Source of the DNA: Bacteroidota bacterium
GTDB lineage: Bacteria > Bacteroidota > Bacteroidia > Bacteroidales > FEN-979
Direction of reading: 5' to 3'
DNA: 59,200 nucleotides
NCBI GenBank assembly: GCA_026391805.1
Contig: JAPLDJ010000008.1
Location: 1 to 59,200 of the forward strand
The notes below the pieces were generated by a model that did not search any database, was not told the origin of the DNA, and saw only the letters and a list, made by a program, of their open reading frames with translations. Positions 42,156 to 52,182 of this stretch are shown piece by piece. The position numbers were made by a program, and so were the translations under genes. The stretch's first letter is position 1; each line of letters opens with the position of its first letter.

Positions 42156-43424
42156 ATGTTGATCCCCCTGGCAGAACAACTCCGGCCCTCAAGCCTTGAC
42201 CAGTACATCGGGCAGGAACATCTTGTCGGCCGGGATGCCATTCTCTACAAGGCGATCGAATCGGGAAATGTTCCTTCGATGATCCTCTGGGGACCGCCCG
42301 GAGTCGGCAAGACAACGCTGGCCTATATCATCTCACAGCAGTTGAAACGGACGTTCTTTACACTCAGCGCTGTAAGCTCCGGCGTCAAGGAAGTCCGCGA
42401 GGTCATTGCGAAAGCAAAAGAAAGCGGCGAAAGTCCTTTCCTTTTTATCGACGAGATCCACAGGTTCAGCAAATCGCAGCAGGATGCATTGCTCGGGGCT
42501 GTGGAAAAAGGCGTTGTCACCTTTATCGGTGCCACGACTGAGAATCCCTCTTTCGAGGTGATCTCTCCTCTCCTCTCCCGCTGCCAGATCTACATCCTGA
42601 AATCACTGGAAGAGGAACACCTGTTGAAACTTCTGAAACTTGGCAAAGAACGGCTTGAGAAGAATACTGGTTTAGTCATCCGGATTGATGAAACCGATGC
42701 GCTTATGCGAATTTCCGGCGGAGATGCCCGGAAACTCTTCAATGCCCTGGAGCTCATTGTCAATGCCGAAAGCAAGAAGACCAAGGAGATTGTAATTACA
42801 AACGAAAAAACCGTCAGGATCATCCAGCAGAACCTGGCCATGTACGACAAAGGGGGCGAGATGCATTATGACGTGATCTCTGCCTTTATCAAATCCATGC
42901 GCGGAAGCGATCCGAACGGGGCGGTATACTGGCTGGCGAGGATGGTCGAATCGGGCGAGGATCCGCTTTTCATAGCCCGGCGGATGGTGATCCTGGCATC
43001 GGAAGACATCGGGAATGCCAACCCAAATGCACTCCTGCTGGCCAATGCCTGTTTCCAGGCTGTGAATGTGATCGGTTACCCCGAATGCGACCTGATCCTT
43101 TCCCAAACGGCCATCTACCTTGCCTGCTCGGTAAAAAGCAACGCTTCTTACCTGGCCATCCGGAGCGCACAAAGGGCTTTCACCGAAATGGGAGACCTGC
43201 CGGTGCCGTTACCGATACGGAATGCTCCTACTAAACTGATGAAGAATATCGGTTACGGGAAAGATTATAAATATGCCCATGATTATGAGAAAAACTTTGT
43301 GGATCTGGAATTCCTGCCGGAAAAGCTTTCAGGGAAAAAGTTCTACGATCCGCAGGAGAACCCGAGGGAGAAAGAGCTCAGGGCAAGGCTGAGGGAACTC
43401 TGGAAGAAGAAGTACGGATATTAA
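42156..43424 (+). CDS. rarA: RarA (MgsA), replication-associated AAA ATPase
   Basis: The 422-residue product opens PLAEQLRPSSLDQYIGQEHL, with Walker A WGPPGVGKTTLA (about 45-56), Walker B FLFIDEIHRF, sensor GATTENPSFEV and the MgsA C-terminal region (RGSDPNGAVYWLARM, ARRMVILASEDIGNANP). It acts on the replisome at stalled forks. Full family length. Confidence 0.95.
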   Translation: MLIPLAEQLRPSSLDQYIGQEHLVGRDAILYKAIESGNVPSMILWGPPGVGKTTLAYIISQQLKRTFFTLSAVSSGVKEVREVIAKAKESGESPFLFIDEIHRFSKSQQDALLGAVEKGVVTFIGATTENPSFEVISPLLSRCQIYILKSLEEEHLLKLLKLGKERLEKNTGLVIRIDETDALMRISGGDARKLFNALELIVNAESKKTKEIVITNEKTVRIIQQNLAMYDKGGEMHYDVISAFIKSMRGSDPNGAVYWLARMVESGEDPLFIARRMVILASEDIGNANPNALLLANACFQAVNVIGYPECDLILSQTAIYLACSVKSNASYLAIRSAQRAFTEMGDLPVPLPIRNAPTKLMKNIGYGKDYKYAHDYEKNFVDLEFLPEKLSGKKFYDPQENPREKELRARLRELWKKKYGY

Positions 43425-43434
43425 AGATCGATGG

Positions 43435-43469
43435 GCGATGGGCGATAGGCGATAGGCGAAAAGCGAAAT
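43435..43469. repeat. Heptanucleotide array (units GCGATAG/GCGAAAA)
   Basis: Five 7-bp units (GCGATGG, GCGATAG, GCGATAG, GCGAAAA, GCGAAAT) in the rarA-kdsA spacer. The GCGAAAA unit recurs at 57753-57780. It is followed by AATCTGTGT-type repeats also found near 53530 and 57800. Confidence 0.7.
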
Positions 43470-43514
43470 AATCTGTGTAATCTGTGTAACCTGTGGTAAA
43501 AAAATTAAATCAAA

Positions 43515-44327
43515 ATGATGAACCTTGAAATTCCGAAACTGAAACATGCCGGCAGGGGCAATTTCTTCCTGATCGCCGGGCCCTGCGTGGTGGAAGATGA
43601 AAACATGCCGCTGGAGATCGCTGAAAAGATCATGACGATCACAGAGGCGCTTGGGATCCCTTTTATTTTCAAGGCCTCCTACAAGAAAGCCAACCGTTCA
43701 AGGGTCGATTCATTTTCCGGTATCGGTGATAAAAAGGCGCTCGAGGCGATCCGGAAGGTAGGCGATCAGTTTGACATTCCTACCCTCACCGACGTCCATA
43801 CGGAAGAGGAGGCGATCCGGGCGGCATTGTACGTGGATGTTTTGCAGATCCCGGCTTTTCTTTGCCGGCAAACGGAATTGCTGCTCGCTGCAGGGAAGAC
43901 CGAGAAGGTGATCAACATCAAGAAAGGTCAGTTCGCATCGGCTGCATCGATGAAGTTTGCGATCGACAAGATCAATTATGCCGGGAACAAAAAGGTCATC
44001 CTTACCGAACGGGGAACTACCTTCGGTTACCAGGACCTCGTGGTCGATTACAGGAACATCCCGGAAATGCAACGTTTTAACGTCCCCGTGGTGGTGGACG
44101 TCACCCATTCATTGCAGCAAACCAACCAGACCAGCGGCATCGCCGGCGGTCATCCCGAACTGATCGAGACCATTGCAAAAGCTGCCATTGCCGTGGGCGC
44201 TGACGGCATCTTCCTTGAAACACACCCGCATCCGGCAAAAGCAAAATCCGACGGAGCCAACATGCTGCGGCTGGACCTCCTGGAAGATCTGCTGAAAAAA
44301 CTTGTAAGGATCAGGAAAGCAATTTGA
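43515..44327 (+). CDS. kdsA: KdsA, Kdo-8-phosphate synthase
   Basis: The 270-residue product has FLIAGPCVVEDE near the N-terminus, FKASYKKANRSR, IPTLTDVHTEEEA, QIPAFLCRQTELL, KGQFASAASMKFA, RGTTFGY, DVTHSLQQ and FLETHPHPAKAKSDGANML. It condenses phosphoenolpyruvate with arabinose 5-phosphate for Kdo, the inner-core sugar of lipopolysaccharide. It fits with the heptose genes at 51.6-54.6 kb. Confidence 0.95.
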   Translation: MMNLEIPKLKHAGRGNFFLIAGPCVVEDENMPLEIAEKIMTITEALGIPFIFKASYKKANRSRVDSFSGIGDKKALEAIRKVGDQFDIPTLTDVHTEEEAIRAALYVDVLQIPAFLCRQTELLLAAGKTEKVINIKKGQFASAASMKFAIDKINYAGNKKVILTERGTTFGYQDLVVDYRNIPEMQRFNVPVVVDVTHSLQQTNQTSGIAGGHPELIETIAKAAIAVGADGIFLETHPHPAKAKSDGANMLRLDLLEDLLKKLVRIRKAI

Positions 44328-44330
44328 TAT

Positions 44331-45512
44331 TTATTCCAGCTTTATCCCCTTGATACCACCGGTTTCCTTGTAGAACTGGACTTTCCACTGACTGGCAGGG
44401 AGGAACGACACGATCCCGAGCTGGCTTACCAGGCACTGAGTCTCTTCGGTGAGGTTTTCATCCACCTTCACTGTAACCCTGGCAAGTTCAGGGATCCTGT
44501 AGTAGAAGCCATGGGATTTTCCGGCTTCCCCTCCCTTTTTCAGGTAATTTGAAACGGAGCTGGTGGTTCCGGAACGCTGAACCTTGATGGTGACGATCTT
44601 GCCGCCCGGTTCATCCAGTTCCATCATCCCCTTCGATTTCATGTACTTGAAGATCGGCACTTCCGTATTGACCTGGTTCGGGTTCGGTGTATAAACAAAA
44701 GAAAAGTTCAGGGTCTTGTGCAGGCTGATCCCGGTAAAAAGCTTCAGGTACTCTTTTTCCATCTGCTTCAGCTGGGCATCCATGTACTCGAGCGTCTCCT
44801 TGCCATAATTCACTTCCTGGAACCCGCTGATCAGGTTGAACCGGTTATCCTTGATCTTCACGATGTAATCGGAAGCTTCTTTCGCTTTCTGCTCGGGCGA
44901 TTTCTCTACCACTGTCCGTTTCAGGTACTGACGCTCAAGGGTCATGGTATCGATGTTTACCTTGCGGATGATCGTATCGACCTTTTCAAAGAAATTCACA
45001 TCGGCCGAATACTTGAAAACCTCCGGGAACACATCTTTCTCGGTAGCCAGTTCCGGCTCTTTCATATTTGTGACTTTCACTTCTTTAACAATGCTGTCGA
45101 CCCGGTCCGGAATAACACCAAGGATCAACCCTGATTCCGTGAATGAGAGCAGGCTGGACTTATCGCCTTTAGACATTCCACCCCTGAGTTCAAGGAAATA
45201 ATACTGGTCGGGATCAGGTTGCTGGGAGGTGGTCACATTCATGTCGGTGATCTTGTATTCCACCGAATTTGTCATCACCACATTCTTCAGTCCAAGGTAT
45301 TTCAGGGCATATTCCGAATAGGGTCCCTTGTAATTCTCGATCCGGTCGATGGTCACATCGATCTTGATCACCGTACGGGGAAGGGAATAAAAGACTCCTT
45401 CCCTGCCTGTTTCCAAGGTACTGTTATCAATATGAAACACGTTGATCTGTGAAAAAACGGAAGGAAGCGATACGGCCATGAAAAAGACGATCAGCAGGAG
45501 AATTCTTTTCAT
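44331..45512 (-). CDS. DUF4831 family secreted protein
   Basis: The 393-residue product has a signal peptide (about 1-21, ending SVFSQ), GREGVFYSLPRTVIKIDVTI, YKGPYSEYALKYLG and DPDQYYFLELRGG, matching the Bacteroidota-specific DUF4831 family. The sequence is beta-rich with a helical middle region around residues 200-260. Function unknown. Convergent with kdsA, 3 bp apart, and 18 bp downstream of the symporter gene on the same strand. Confidence 0.82.
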   Translation of the reverse strand: MKRILLLIVFFMAVSLPSVFSQINVFHIDNSTLETGREGVFYSLPRTVIKIDVTIDRIENYKGPYSEYALKYLGLKNVVMTNSVEYKITDMNVTTSQQPDPDQYYFLELRGGMSKGDKSSLLSFTESGLILGVIPDRVDSIVKEVKVTNMKEPELATEKDVFPEVFKYSADVNFFEKVDTIIRKVNIDTMTLERQYLKRTVVEKSPEQKAKEASDYIVKIKDNRFNLISGFQEVNYGKETLEYMDAQLKQMEKEYLKLFTGISLHKTLNFSFVYTPNPNQVNTEVPIFKYMKSKGMMELDEPGGKIVTIKVQRSGTTSSVSNYLKKGGEAGKSHGFYYRIPELARVTVKVDENLTEETQCLVSQLGIVSFLPASQWKVQFYKETGGIKGIKLE

Positions 45513-45530
45513 CGTACTGTTTTTTATGAT

Positions 45531-46991
45531 TTAAGATTGTGCAACTTTTTTTACCCTAAGCAGAAGCAGTCCGGCAAAAGTAATAAATCCATTCACAAGG
45601 AGTAATTCAAAACCGAATTTATAACCGTTGAAAAGCGTTTCAGAATATGCGCTCAGAAAATAGCACAGTACCGGTGAAGCGATAACCACAACCGGAACCA
45701 GCCGGTCTTTCACCTGGAAAGGCATGAACAGTCCGAAGGCAAAAAGACCGAGGAGCGGCCCGTAGGTATAGCCTGCAATCGTGAAGAGCTTGTCGATTAC
45801 AGCCCTGTCGTTGATGGCCCGGTACACAACAATGACCAGGAGCAGGAGAATGGCAAAGCCGATGTGCACCAGGTACCGGATCCGCCTTTTCTGACGTTCA
45901 TCAAGGTCGCTGCGTTTATCCAGCCCCAGGAAATCAATGCTGAAGCAGGTGGTAAGCGAGGTCAGGGCGCCGTCGGCGCTCGGATAAGCAGCAGAAATCA
46001 ATCCGACCAGGAATACCATCCCGGCAACCGGACCGAGATACTGTATGGCGATCATCGGAAAAAGATCGTCGGTGCGGCCTGGGACTTTTATTCCCATGCG
46101 GTCGGAATAGATGAAAAGTACGGCCCCGAGGAAAAGGATGAGGAAATTCACGAATACCATGATCCCTGTAAAGGTGAACATATTCTTTTGCGCATCTTTC
46201 AGGCTTCGGCAACTGAGGTTCTTCTGCATCATCTCCTGGTCGAGGCCGGTCATTACGATCGCGATAAAAGCCCCGCTGAGCAACTGTTTCAGAACGAACC
46301 GCTGGCTGTGCCAGTCGGTCACGACCATCTTTGAATAGGCGCTCTGAAAAACATCCCTGGTCATCTCATGAAGGCCGAGTCCGAGGTTCCGGGTGATAAA
46401 GGCAATGGAGAATACCAGCGCCAGCAGCATGAAAGTGGTCTGAACCGTATCGGTCCATATGATCGTTTTGACACCACCTTTAAAAGTATAGAGCAGGATC
46501 AGGATGATGAAGATCATGACGGTGACGGTAAACGGAATGTGCCAGGCATCGAACACGAAGACCTGGAGCACGTTCACAATGAGGAACATCCGGAACGATG
46601 CCCCGATCACCCTTGAAAGAATAAAGTAGAATGCCCCTGATTTGTACGACCAGAATCCGAAACGGGTCCCGAGGTAGGAATAGATCGAGGTAAGATTAAG
46701 CCGGTAATAGAGCGGCATCAGGACAAGGGCAATGACGGTATAGCCGAATACATAGCCGATCACCACCATCATGTATGAGAATGAAGTAGATCCCACCCAG
46801 CCGGGAACCGACATGAAGGTGACGCCCGACATGGAGGCGCCGATCATTCCATAGGCCACAACGAACCAGGGGGAAGCCTTGTTCCCGATGAAGAAAGCGC
46901 GGTTCGTAGCGCGCCGGGACGTTATCCAGGTGATGAAAAAAAGCAGTATCGTGTAGGTGAGGAAAATTACCAGGATGGTGGTCGGGTTCAT
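45531..46991 (-). CDS. Sodium:solute symporter (SSS family)
   Basis: The 486-residue product has about 13 membrane helices. SSS features include GASMSGVTFMSVPGWVG in the first repeat, YLGTRFGFWSYKSGAF, and GLISAAYPSADGALTSLTTCFSIDF with the Ser/Thr of the Na2 site. It imports an organic solute with sodium; the substrate cannot be told from sequence. It precedes the DUF4831 gene. Confidence 0.9.
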   Translation of the reverse strand: MNPTTILVIFLTYTILLFFITWITSRRATNRAFFIGNKASPWFVVAYGMIGASMSGVTFMSVPGWVGSTSFSYMMVVIGYVFGYTVIALVLMPLYYRLNLTSIYSYLGTRFGFWSYKSGAFYFILSRVIGASFRMFLIVNVLQVFVFDAWHIPFTVTVMIFIILILLYTFKGGVKTIIWTDTVQTTFMLLALVFSIAFITRNLGLGLHEMTRDVFQSAYSKMVVTDWHSQRFVLKQLLSGAFIAIVMTGLDQEMMQKNLSCRSLKDAQKNMFTFTGIMVFVNFLILFLGAVLFIYSDRMGIKVPGRTDDLFPMIAIQYLGPVAGMVFLVGLISAAYPSADGALTSLTTCFSIDFLGLDKRSDLDERQKRRIRYLVHIGFAILLLLVIVVYRAINDRAVIDKLFTIAGYTYGPLLGLFAFGLFMPFQVKDRLVPVVVIASPVLCYFLSAYSETLFNGYKFGFELLLVNGFITFAGLLLLRVKKVAQS

Positions 46992-47088
46992 GGGGTAAAG
47001 ATAGTGAGATCATCGCTAGTGAAAAACATACCCGGAAAATTTTGCTTGTCCTAAAACCTGTTCCCCAAATAAATATTTGCCTAATTAA

Positions 47089-47120
47089 TTGACTTCCATT
47101 ACCTTTTTTTACTATCTTTC
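47089..47120 (+). promoter_or_regulatory. Probable promoter of the T9SS cargo gene
   Basis: TTG (47089-47091), 21-bp spacer, TATCTTTC (47113-47120): one mismatch from TAnnTTTG, 44 bp before the ATG at 47165. Confidence 0.45.
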
Positions 47121-47164
47121 ACAGGCATTTCTGGAACATTCCTTTCATTCAAAAAAAAATTCCT

Positions 47165-50050
47165 ATGAAAAACTTTAGCTCAAGCATCTTCCTGGGGATT
47201 GTGCTGATGATTGTATTGTCTAATCGCGGTTATTCATTGCAACCATCCTTCCCTGACCAGTCTGCCGTAGAACCTGCCTGGCGGATGGTTCTTTCAATGG
47301 GAGGAACCGGTGGGCCCATTTGCAGGGACATGGTGAATGACCTGTACAATAATTCTTATGCAATCGGACATTTTAACGGCAAGATCAACCTTCTTACAGA
47401 TTCTCTCACAAGCACAGGTGTTTCAGATCTTTTCCTGATCAAGTTCAATCCTGCCGGAACACCACTTTGGTGGAAGAAGATTGCCGGGGGCACGGGAGAC
47501 ACGCTAATCGGGGCCGCCATCAGGCTTTACAACAACAGCGACATCTATATTACAGGTTCTTTTACGGGGATAGCCAGTTTCCCTGCAAGCCAGTTGACCA
47601 GCGCCGGGGGAAAGGATGTCTTCATTGCAAAATTCGATAACAGCGGAACAAACATCTGGGCACAGCGATACGGGAACGGCGGGGTACAGATGGCGGGCGG
47701 ACTTGCACTGGATGCGTCGGGTAATGCTTATCTCCCGGTCAATAACCTCTCCTCATCATCAACAGACCTGGCTTTTTTCAATGCCAACGGACAGTTGCTG
47801 TCAGTTAAATCTTTTGCATCAACGGTATTCCGGGACATTGCATTCAATAATTCAAAGCTTTATGTTACCGGGTATCTTACCGGTCAATCCTATTTCGGGG
47901 CCATCTTATTGACCTCGGGGAATTATCCTTCTTCATTCCTTGGGAAGCTTGATCTAAGCAGTAACACCCTCTGGGTAAACAATTGCAAATCGTACGATAC
48001 CGGAGCCTCAACCGCTTCTTCAATTGCTTTTGATGATGCCGGGAATGTTTACAATGCCGGCTGTTATTGCGATTCCATTGTTTTCCCGACGCCCGGGATA
48101 TTCCTTTCCTATGCAAACGGATCATTGATCTTCTCATATTATATTGCAAAATACAGTGATCTGTCGGGAAATTGCTTATGGGCCAGCCAGGTGAACAGGG
48201 ACCTTTCGTATGAGCACAATTGCCAGGTTGTCATCGATAATTCGGATGTTCCCTACCTCTTTACAAGGTCTGATAATGAAACTGATTTCGGGTTTGTACA
48301 GGGATATTCAGAGGTTATCCCGTTCATTTCAAAATTTGATGCTTTTGGAGTCCTGCAGTGGACAAAGGATGCGGCCAATATCCCGGCAACGACGCTGAGC
48401 CTTTCCTATGGTGGTTTTATCCAGTATGCAACAGTTAACGATGAGATTAACCTGAATAAGATCAATGCGAATGGAGTTACCCAATGGACCTGGGAATCAT
48501 CTTCCGATGGAGGCGAAGCCGATATCTGGTACCAGATGGCCGTTGACCAGGATGGATTCATCTATGCCCATGGGAATATTTACAATTCCGGTTATTTTTT
48601 TGGTACCAGGCTTCAGGGAAACGGAACCTACCTGGCCAGGATCCGCGGGGACGGGAGCCTTAAATGGTTGAAGATGTTCAGCACTCCATCCCAAAAATGG
48701 GCTGTCGGATCCGGTGTAACTGCTGACAAATCAGACAACTCTTATGCCTGGGGAAGTTTTGCTGATTCACTCTACGTTGATAATCAATGGCGGGTTATGC
48801 CTGGTTCACCGGGGGATCGCGGATATTTCGTGAAATATGACAAGTTCGGGGCTTTTCAATGGATCCAGTTGTTTTATTCTACCGGAATTCTTACCGGAGT
48901 CGGCGGGATTACAACGGATAATGCCGGCAATGTGCTGATCATCGGCAATTATTTCGATTCCCTGCGGATCGGGAATTACCGGTTTCATTCAAGCGGCTCC
49001 CAGGATTTTTTCGTTGCGAAATTTTCATCTTCCGGAACCTTGCTGAACGCAGCCAGTTTCGGGGGAACAGGGTATGAATGGGGAAGAGGCATTGCCTGCG
49101 ACGGATCAAATAATATATACATCACCGGGGGATTTCATTCGACTGTGAATTTCGGTGTTCATAGCCTCACCAGTTTTGGGGGCTATGATGCCTTCATCGC
49201 GAAATATGATCCCTCATTCAATGAGACCTGGGCAAGACAGGCCGGAAGTACCAACTATGAAAGGGCGTTCAATATTGCAACTGATTTCTCGGGAAGTTCA
49301 TACATCTCCGGTCAGTTTTACGGGTACGAGATGTCCTTCGGGAGTATCGTTATCAATTCCCCAGATTATAACAATTTGTTTGTCGCAAAATATTCATCCG
49401 ACGGAACCCCGCAATGGGCACATCAGATCGAATCTCCTTACTACTCATGGCCAGCCTACCAGATAGGACTGGACGAGGAAGGAAGCTGTTATGTTGGTGG
49501 GCAGTACCAGTCTACTCTGACCTTCCATGAAGGGACAGCGCTATCGGGAAGGAATTCCAACTCATTCCTGGCAAAGTATGCTTCATCCGGCACTTATCAA
49601 TGGAATAAGAACATTGTCGCCAATAACAGTTATACCATATTTGACGGCCTTGCCGTTTATAACAAGAATTCGATCCTTGTGGGCGGTCGCGTCGTAAATG
49701 AACAACTGGATTTTGGGGCGATCCCGGTTTCCCCGATTGGTTGCAATGCTGTCATTGCCTTGCTGGGAGATCCCCTGCCGAACGGAATTGAAGTGAACGC
49801 AACGGCTGATCGTTTTGTCGATGTTTTCCCGAACCCTGCATCGGATCAAGTTTTCCTGAAGTTTTCCGAGCCTCCGCTCACCCGGGTGACCTGGAGAATG
49901 ACAGACGGATCAGGAAAAGCCGTTCTTGCAGGACAATCTGAAAGCCGGCAGATCGTCGAAATCCAGCTCCCGGCACTGGCATCAGGAACCTACATACTTT
50001 CAGTATTTGCGAACGGCAAGATAGCGACGGAAAAGATGGTGATCCTATGA
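47165..50050 (+). CDS. Large secreted SBBP-repeat protein with T9SS sorting domain
   Basis: The 961-residue product has a signal peptide (about 1-25), then about a dozen repeats of the type (N)IYITGSFxGxxxFG...LTSxGxxDxFIAKYDxxGxxxWA, as in SBBP/beta-propeller-like repeat proteins. The C-terminal domain (about 885-961) reads VFPNPASDQVFLKF ... GTYILSVFANGKIATEKMVIL, a type A sorting domain. It is probably exported by the type IX secretion system and attached to the cell surface. Ligand unknown. It is the only sorting-domain protein in the window. Confidence 0.85.
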   Translation: MKNFSSSIFLGIVLMIVLSNRGYSLQPSFPDQSAVEPAWRMVLSMGGTGGPICRDMVNDLYNNSYAIGHFNGKINLLTDSLTSTGVSDLFLIKFNPAGTPLWWKKIAGGTGDTLIGAAIRLYNNSDIYITGSFTGIASFPASQLTSAGGKDVFIAKFDNSGTNIWAQRYGNGGVQMAGGLALDASGNAYLPVNNLSSSSTDLAFFNANGQLLSVKSFASTVFRDIAFNNSKLYVTGYLTGQSYFGAILLTSGNYPSSFLGKLDLSSNTLWVNNCKSYDTGASTASSIAFDDAGNVYNAGCYCDSIVFPTPGIFLSYANGSLIFSYYIAKYSDLSGNCLWASQVNRDLSYEHNCQVVIDNSDVPYLFTRSDNETDFGFVQGYSEVIPFISKFDAFGVLQWTKDAANIPATTLSLSYGGFIQYATVNDEINLNKINANGVTQWTWESSSDGGEADIWYQMAVDQDGFIYAHGNIYNSGYFFGTRLQGNGTYLARIRGDGSLKWLKMFSTPSQKWAVGSGVTADKSDNSYAWGSFADSLYVDNQWRVMPGSPGDRGYFVKYDKFGAFQWIQLFYSTGILTGVGGITTDNAGNVLIIGNYFDSLRIGNYRFHSSGSQDFFVAKFSSSGTLLNAASFGGTGYEWGRGIACDGSNNIYITGGFHSTVNFGVHSLTSFGGYDAFIAKYDPSFNETWARQAGSTNYERAFNIATDFSGSSYISGQFYGYEMSFGSIVINSPDYNNLFVAKYSSDGTPQWAHQIESPYYSWPAYQIGLDEEGSCYVGGQYQSTLTFHEGTALSGRNSNSFLAKYASSGTYQWNKNIVANNSYTIFDGLAVYNKNSILVGGRVVNEQLDFGAIPVSPIGCNAVIALLGDPLPNGIEVNATADRFVDVFPNPASDQVFLKFSEPPLTRVTWRMTDGSGKAVLAGQSESRQIVEIQLPALASGTYILSVFANGKIATEKMVIL

Positions 50051-50140
50051 TCACAACGAATTGTCAGCAAGATAAAATAACGCTTAAAAGCATGAGTCTG
50101 CTCTAATCATGATATCCGATTATTCACCAAAAAAAACAAC

Positions 50141-50710
50141 ATGAAGACAAAACTTTTCATCATCCTGGGTGTACTTCTGGTGGTTGGACACCAGGAAACC
50201 TGGTCACAAGGTTTCAAACCGCCTTCACCGGGCAACGCAGTCATCTATTTCGCAAGGCCCACTTCATATGGTTATGCAGTGGCTTTTCAATATTTCGACA
50301 ATAACAAATTCATTGGTGAATATAAAGGAAAGAAGTACTTCAGGTATGAATGCAGTCCCGGACATCACCTGTTTTGGGCAAAATCCGAGAACGATGAGTT
50401 CCTGGAAGCAGACCTGAAAGAGGGAGAAACCTATATTGTCAAGATCGATGTGATCATCGGAACGTGGAAGGCTCATGTTGGATTCACCCCCATCAGTTAT
50501 TCAGACAAGACACGGTTTGATGACTGCAGGGAGCTGATCATGAAAAAGGGTCCGGAACAACCGGATGTGGCAAGCCTGGAAAAGATGAACAAGAAACTTG
50601 CAAAGACCATTAACAAAACAGTGGCCGACTATAACTCAAAGGATAAAAGTGTAAAGAAGTTCAGGGTACTCACCGTTGACATGGCCATTCCGCCTGAGGG
50701 GCTGAAATGA
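50141..50710 (+). CDS. DUF2846-type secreted protein
   Basis: The 189-residue product has a signal peptide (about 1-22) and the DUF2846-like core GNAVIYFARPTSYGYAVAF, GEYKGKKYFRYECSPGHHLFW, LKEGETYIVKI. Its role is unknown; members of the family are small exported proteins. It follows the T9SS cargo gene by 90 bp on the same strand. Confidence 0.75.
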   Translation: MKTKLFIILGVLLVVGHQETWSQGFKPPSPGNAVIYFARPTSYGYAVAFQYFDNNKFIGEYKGKKYFRYECSPGHHLFWAKSENDEFLEADLKEGETYIVKIDVIIGTWKAHVGFTPISYSDKTRFDDCRELIMKKGPEQPDVASLEKMNKKLAKTINKTVADYNSKDKSVKKFRVLTVDMAIPPEGLK

Positions 50711-50716
50711 CAATGA

Positions 50717-50744
50717 ACGGTTAACGGTTAACTGTGACAGTTAA
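50717..50744. repeat. Heptanucleotide array (unit ACGGTTA)
   Basis: Four 7-bp units (ACGGTTA, ACGGTTA, ACTGTGA, CAGTTAA) directly after the stop codon at 50710. Confidence 0.5.
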
Positions 50745-50767
50745 CAAGTAAAAATGTAAGACAGACA

Positions 50768-51364
50768 CTAATTTTTCGTTTTATTTAACTGTTTTCTAAT
50801 ATATGTTCCTATCTCCTTCCCTGCATCCAAGTATGCGTCCACCATAGCCAGGTAATATCCAAATCCTACACCTTCAATTTTAGTAACAGAAATCTTTGCA
50901 ATCAGATTGCCGGGATTTTTTGTCTCCACGATGCTTATCTCCAGAAATATCTGGACCTTTCCTCCCAGTCCGTAACATTTTGAGAATTTAAGCGTTTTTA
51001 CGATCATTGTATATTTCGCTTCAGATTTATCCTTGTCGAATTGCATCGCTATTTTATTGGTTATCCCATTTAACTCCTGTGTAAAACTCAGAGGGAATTT
51101 CTCCCTTGAGTTACTCATCCACTCTTGTTTCCATTTTTCTCCAGAACCTGGCTCTTTTTTGTTGCGATCGTCGACATAATAGTTTATATAATCCTGTTCT
51201 GTAGCAAACTTCCCGATCGACATTCCATCAAATCGAAATTCTATATTAATATTTTTCTCATTTTTCAATGTGCCAAGATTTCCAGAAATGATTTTAATAG
51301 ATGACGCAACCATTGACTTTCCCATTAAAAGAAAAATCAATAAGAGAAATGGTATTTTTTTCAT
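50768..51364 (-). CDS. Secreted protein of unknown function
   Basis: The 198-residue product has a signal peptide (MKKIPFLLLIFLLMGKSMVAS, about 1-21) and a mixed alpha/beta mature part with few Cys (CYG only). ATG 51364 is chosen; the longer frame to 51466 would add an implausible N-terminus. Base composition here is more A+T-rich than its neighbours, which may mean recent acquisition. The 158-bp spacer 51467-51624 shows nothing clear. I do not recognise the family. Confidence 0.7.
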   Translation of the reverse strand: MKKIPFLLLIFLLMGKSMVASSIKIISGNLGTLKNEKNINIEFRFDGMSIGKFATEQDYINYYVDDRNKKEPGSGEKWKQEWMSNSREKFPLSFTQELNGITNKIAMQFDKDKSEAKYTMIVKTLKFSKCYGLGGKVQIFLEISIVETKNPGNLIAKISVTKIEGVGFGYYLAMVDAYLDAGKEIGTYIRKQLNKTKN

Positions 51365-51624
51365 AGCTAATACATTAATAAATGAGATTAAATTCAAAAA
51401 TACATAATTAATAATGAAAGTCAAGTAAGAGACTTTTAATATATTTTTGGGACTTGTATACCACAAGATTGAAAAAATTCCGAACAGATAAAATTCAAAT
51501 TGAAAAAGTGAGAAAAAGTTTAGTGCTATTAATCCGTTTTGAGATTCCGGTGGAAAGGCTGAAATGAGGCCGGAGGTCAGAGACTGGAAATAATGAAATC
51601 GTAATAATGAAATACTGCTTTAGC

Positions 51625-52182
51625 TTATTTTATTTCTTCTGCAAAAGAAAGCAGATCGGGATAAACAAAATCGATGAGGTTGTGATTTTTCCTGACTTGG
51701 TTCATGTCTTTAGTAAGGAAGACAGTTACCATGCTGAGCCGCTTTCCGAAGACCATATCTGAAAGCGAATCACCAACCATAACGGATCGTTTGAAACTGA
51801 TTCCGGGAAAGTCCTTCCGTGCCATCAGTGCCATGCCAACATTGGGTTTCCTGATGACTGACCGTTCTTCTTCAAGAAACGGACTGTGGTAGATGCGGTC
51901 GATCCGGCCGCCGTTTTGTTTGATCTCACCGGTCATTTTTTCATGAATGACGGACAGTTCCTCTTCTGTCATCAAACCTTTCCCGATGCCCTGCTGGTTG
52001 CTAACAACAATGATGGGCGAAAAGCGTTCAGCGAGAATTTTCAACGCATCCAGGACCCCGGGCATAAATTCAAACTGATCCCATGTACGCACATAACCGC
52101 CCGGGATCCGTGTGTTGATCACGCCATCCCGGTCGAGGAACAGGGTCCAGCCATTATCAATCGTCAAATCGCTTAAATTCAT
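51625..52182 (-). CDS. gmhB: GmhB, heptose 1,7-bisphosphate 7-phosphatase
   Basis: The 185-residue HAD-IIIA phosphatase has the nucleophile motif FLDRDGVIN (Asp17, Asp19), VVSNQQGIGKG, RKPNVGMALMA and MVGDSLSDMVFG. It converts D-glycero-D-manno-heptose 1,7-bisphosphate to the 1-phosphate. The start overlaps hddC by 26 bp. Together with gmhA, hddA and hddC it makes up the GDP-heptose route. Confidence 0.9.
   Translation of the reverse strand: MNLSDLTIDNGWTLFLDRDGVINTRIPGGYVRTWDQFEFMPGVLDALKILAERFSPIIVVSNQQGIGKGLMTEEELSVIHEKMTGEIKQNGGRIDRIYHSPFLEEERSVIRKPNVGMALMARKDFPGISFKRSVMVGDSLSDMVFGKRLSMVTVFLTKDMNQVRKNHNLIDFVYPDLLSFAEEIK

Noticed and set aside
41925-42179. A minus-strand ORF of 84 residues with SQIPNSKFQIPN-type repeats
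   Set aside because: It is only the 7-bp array translated; the unit length is not a multiple of three times a peptide repeat under selection, and no start or binding site supports it.
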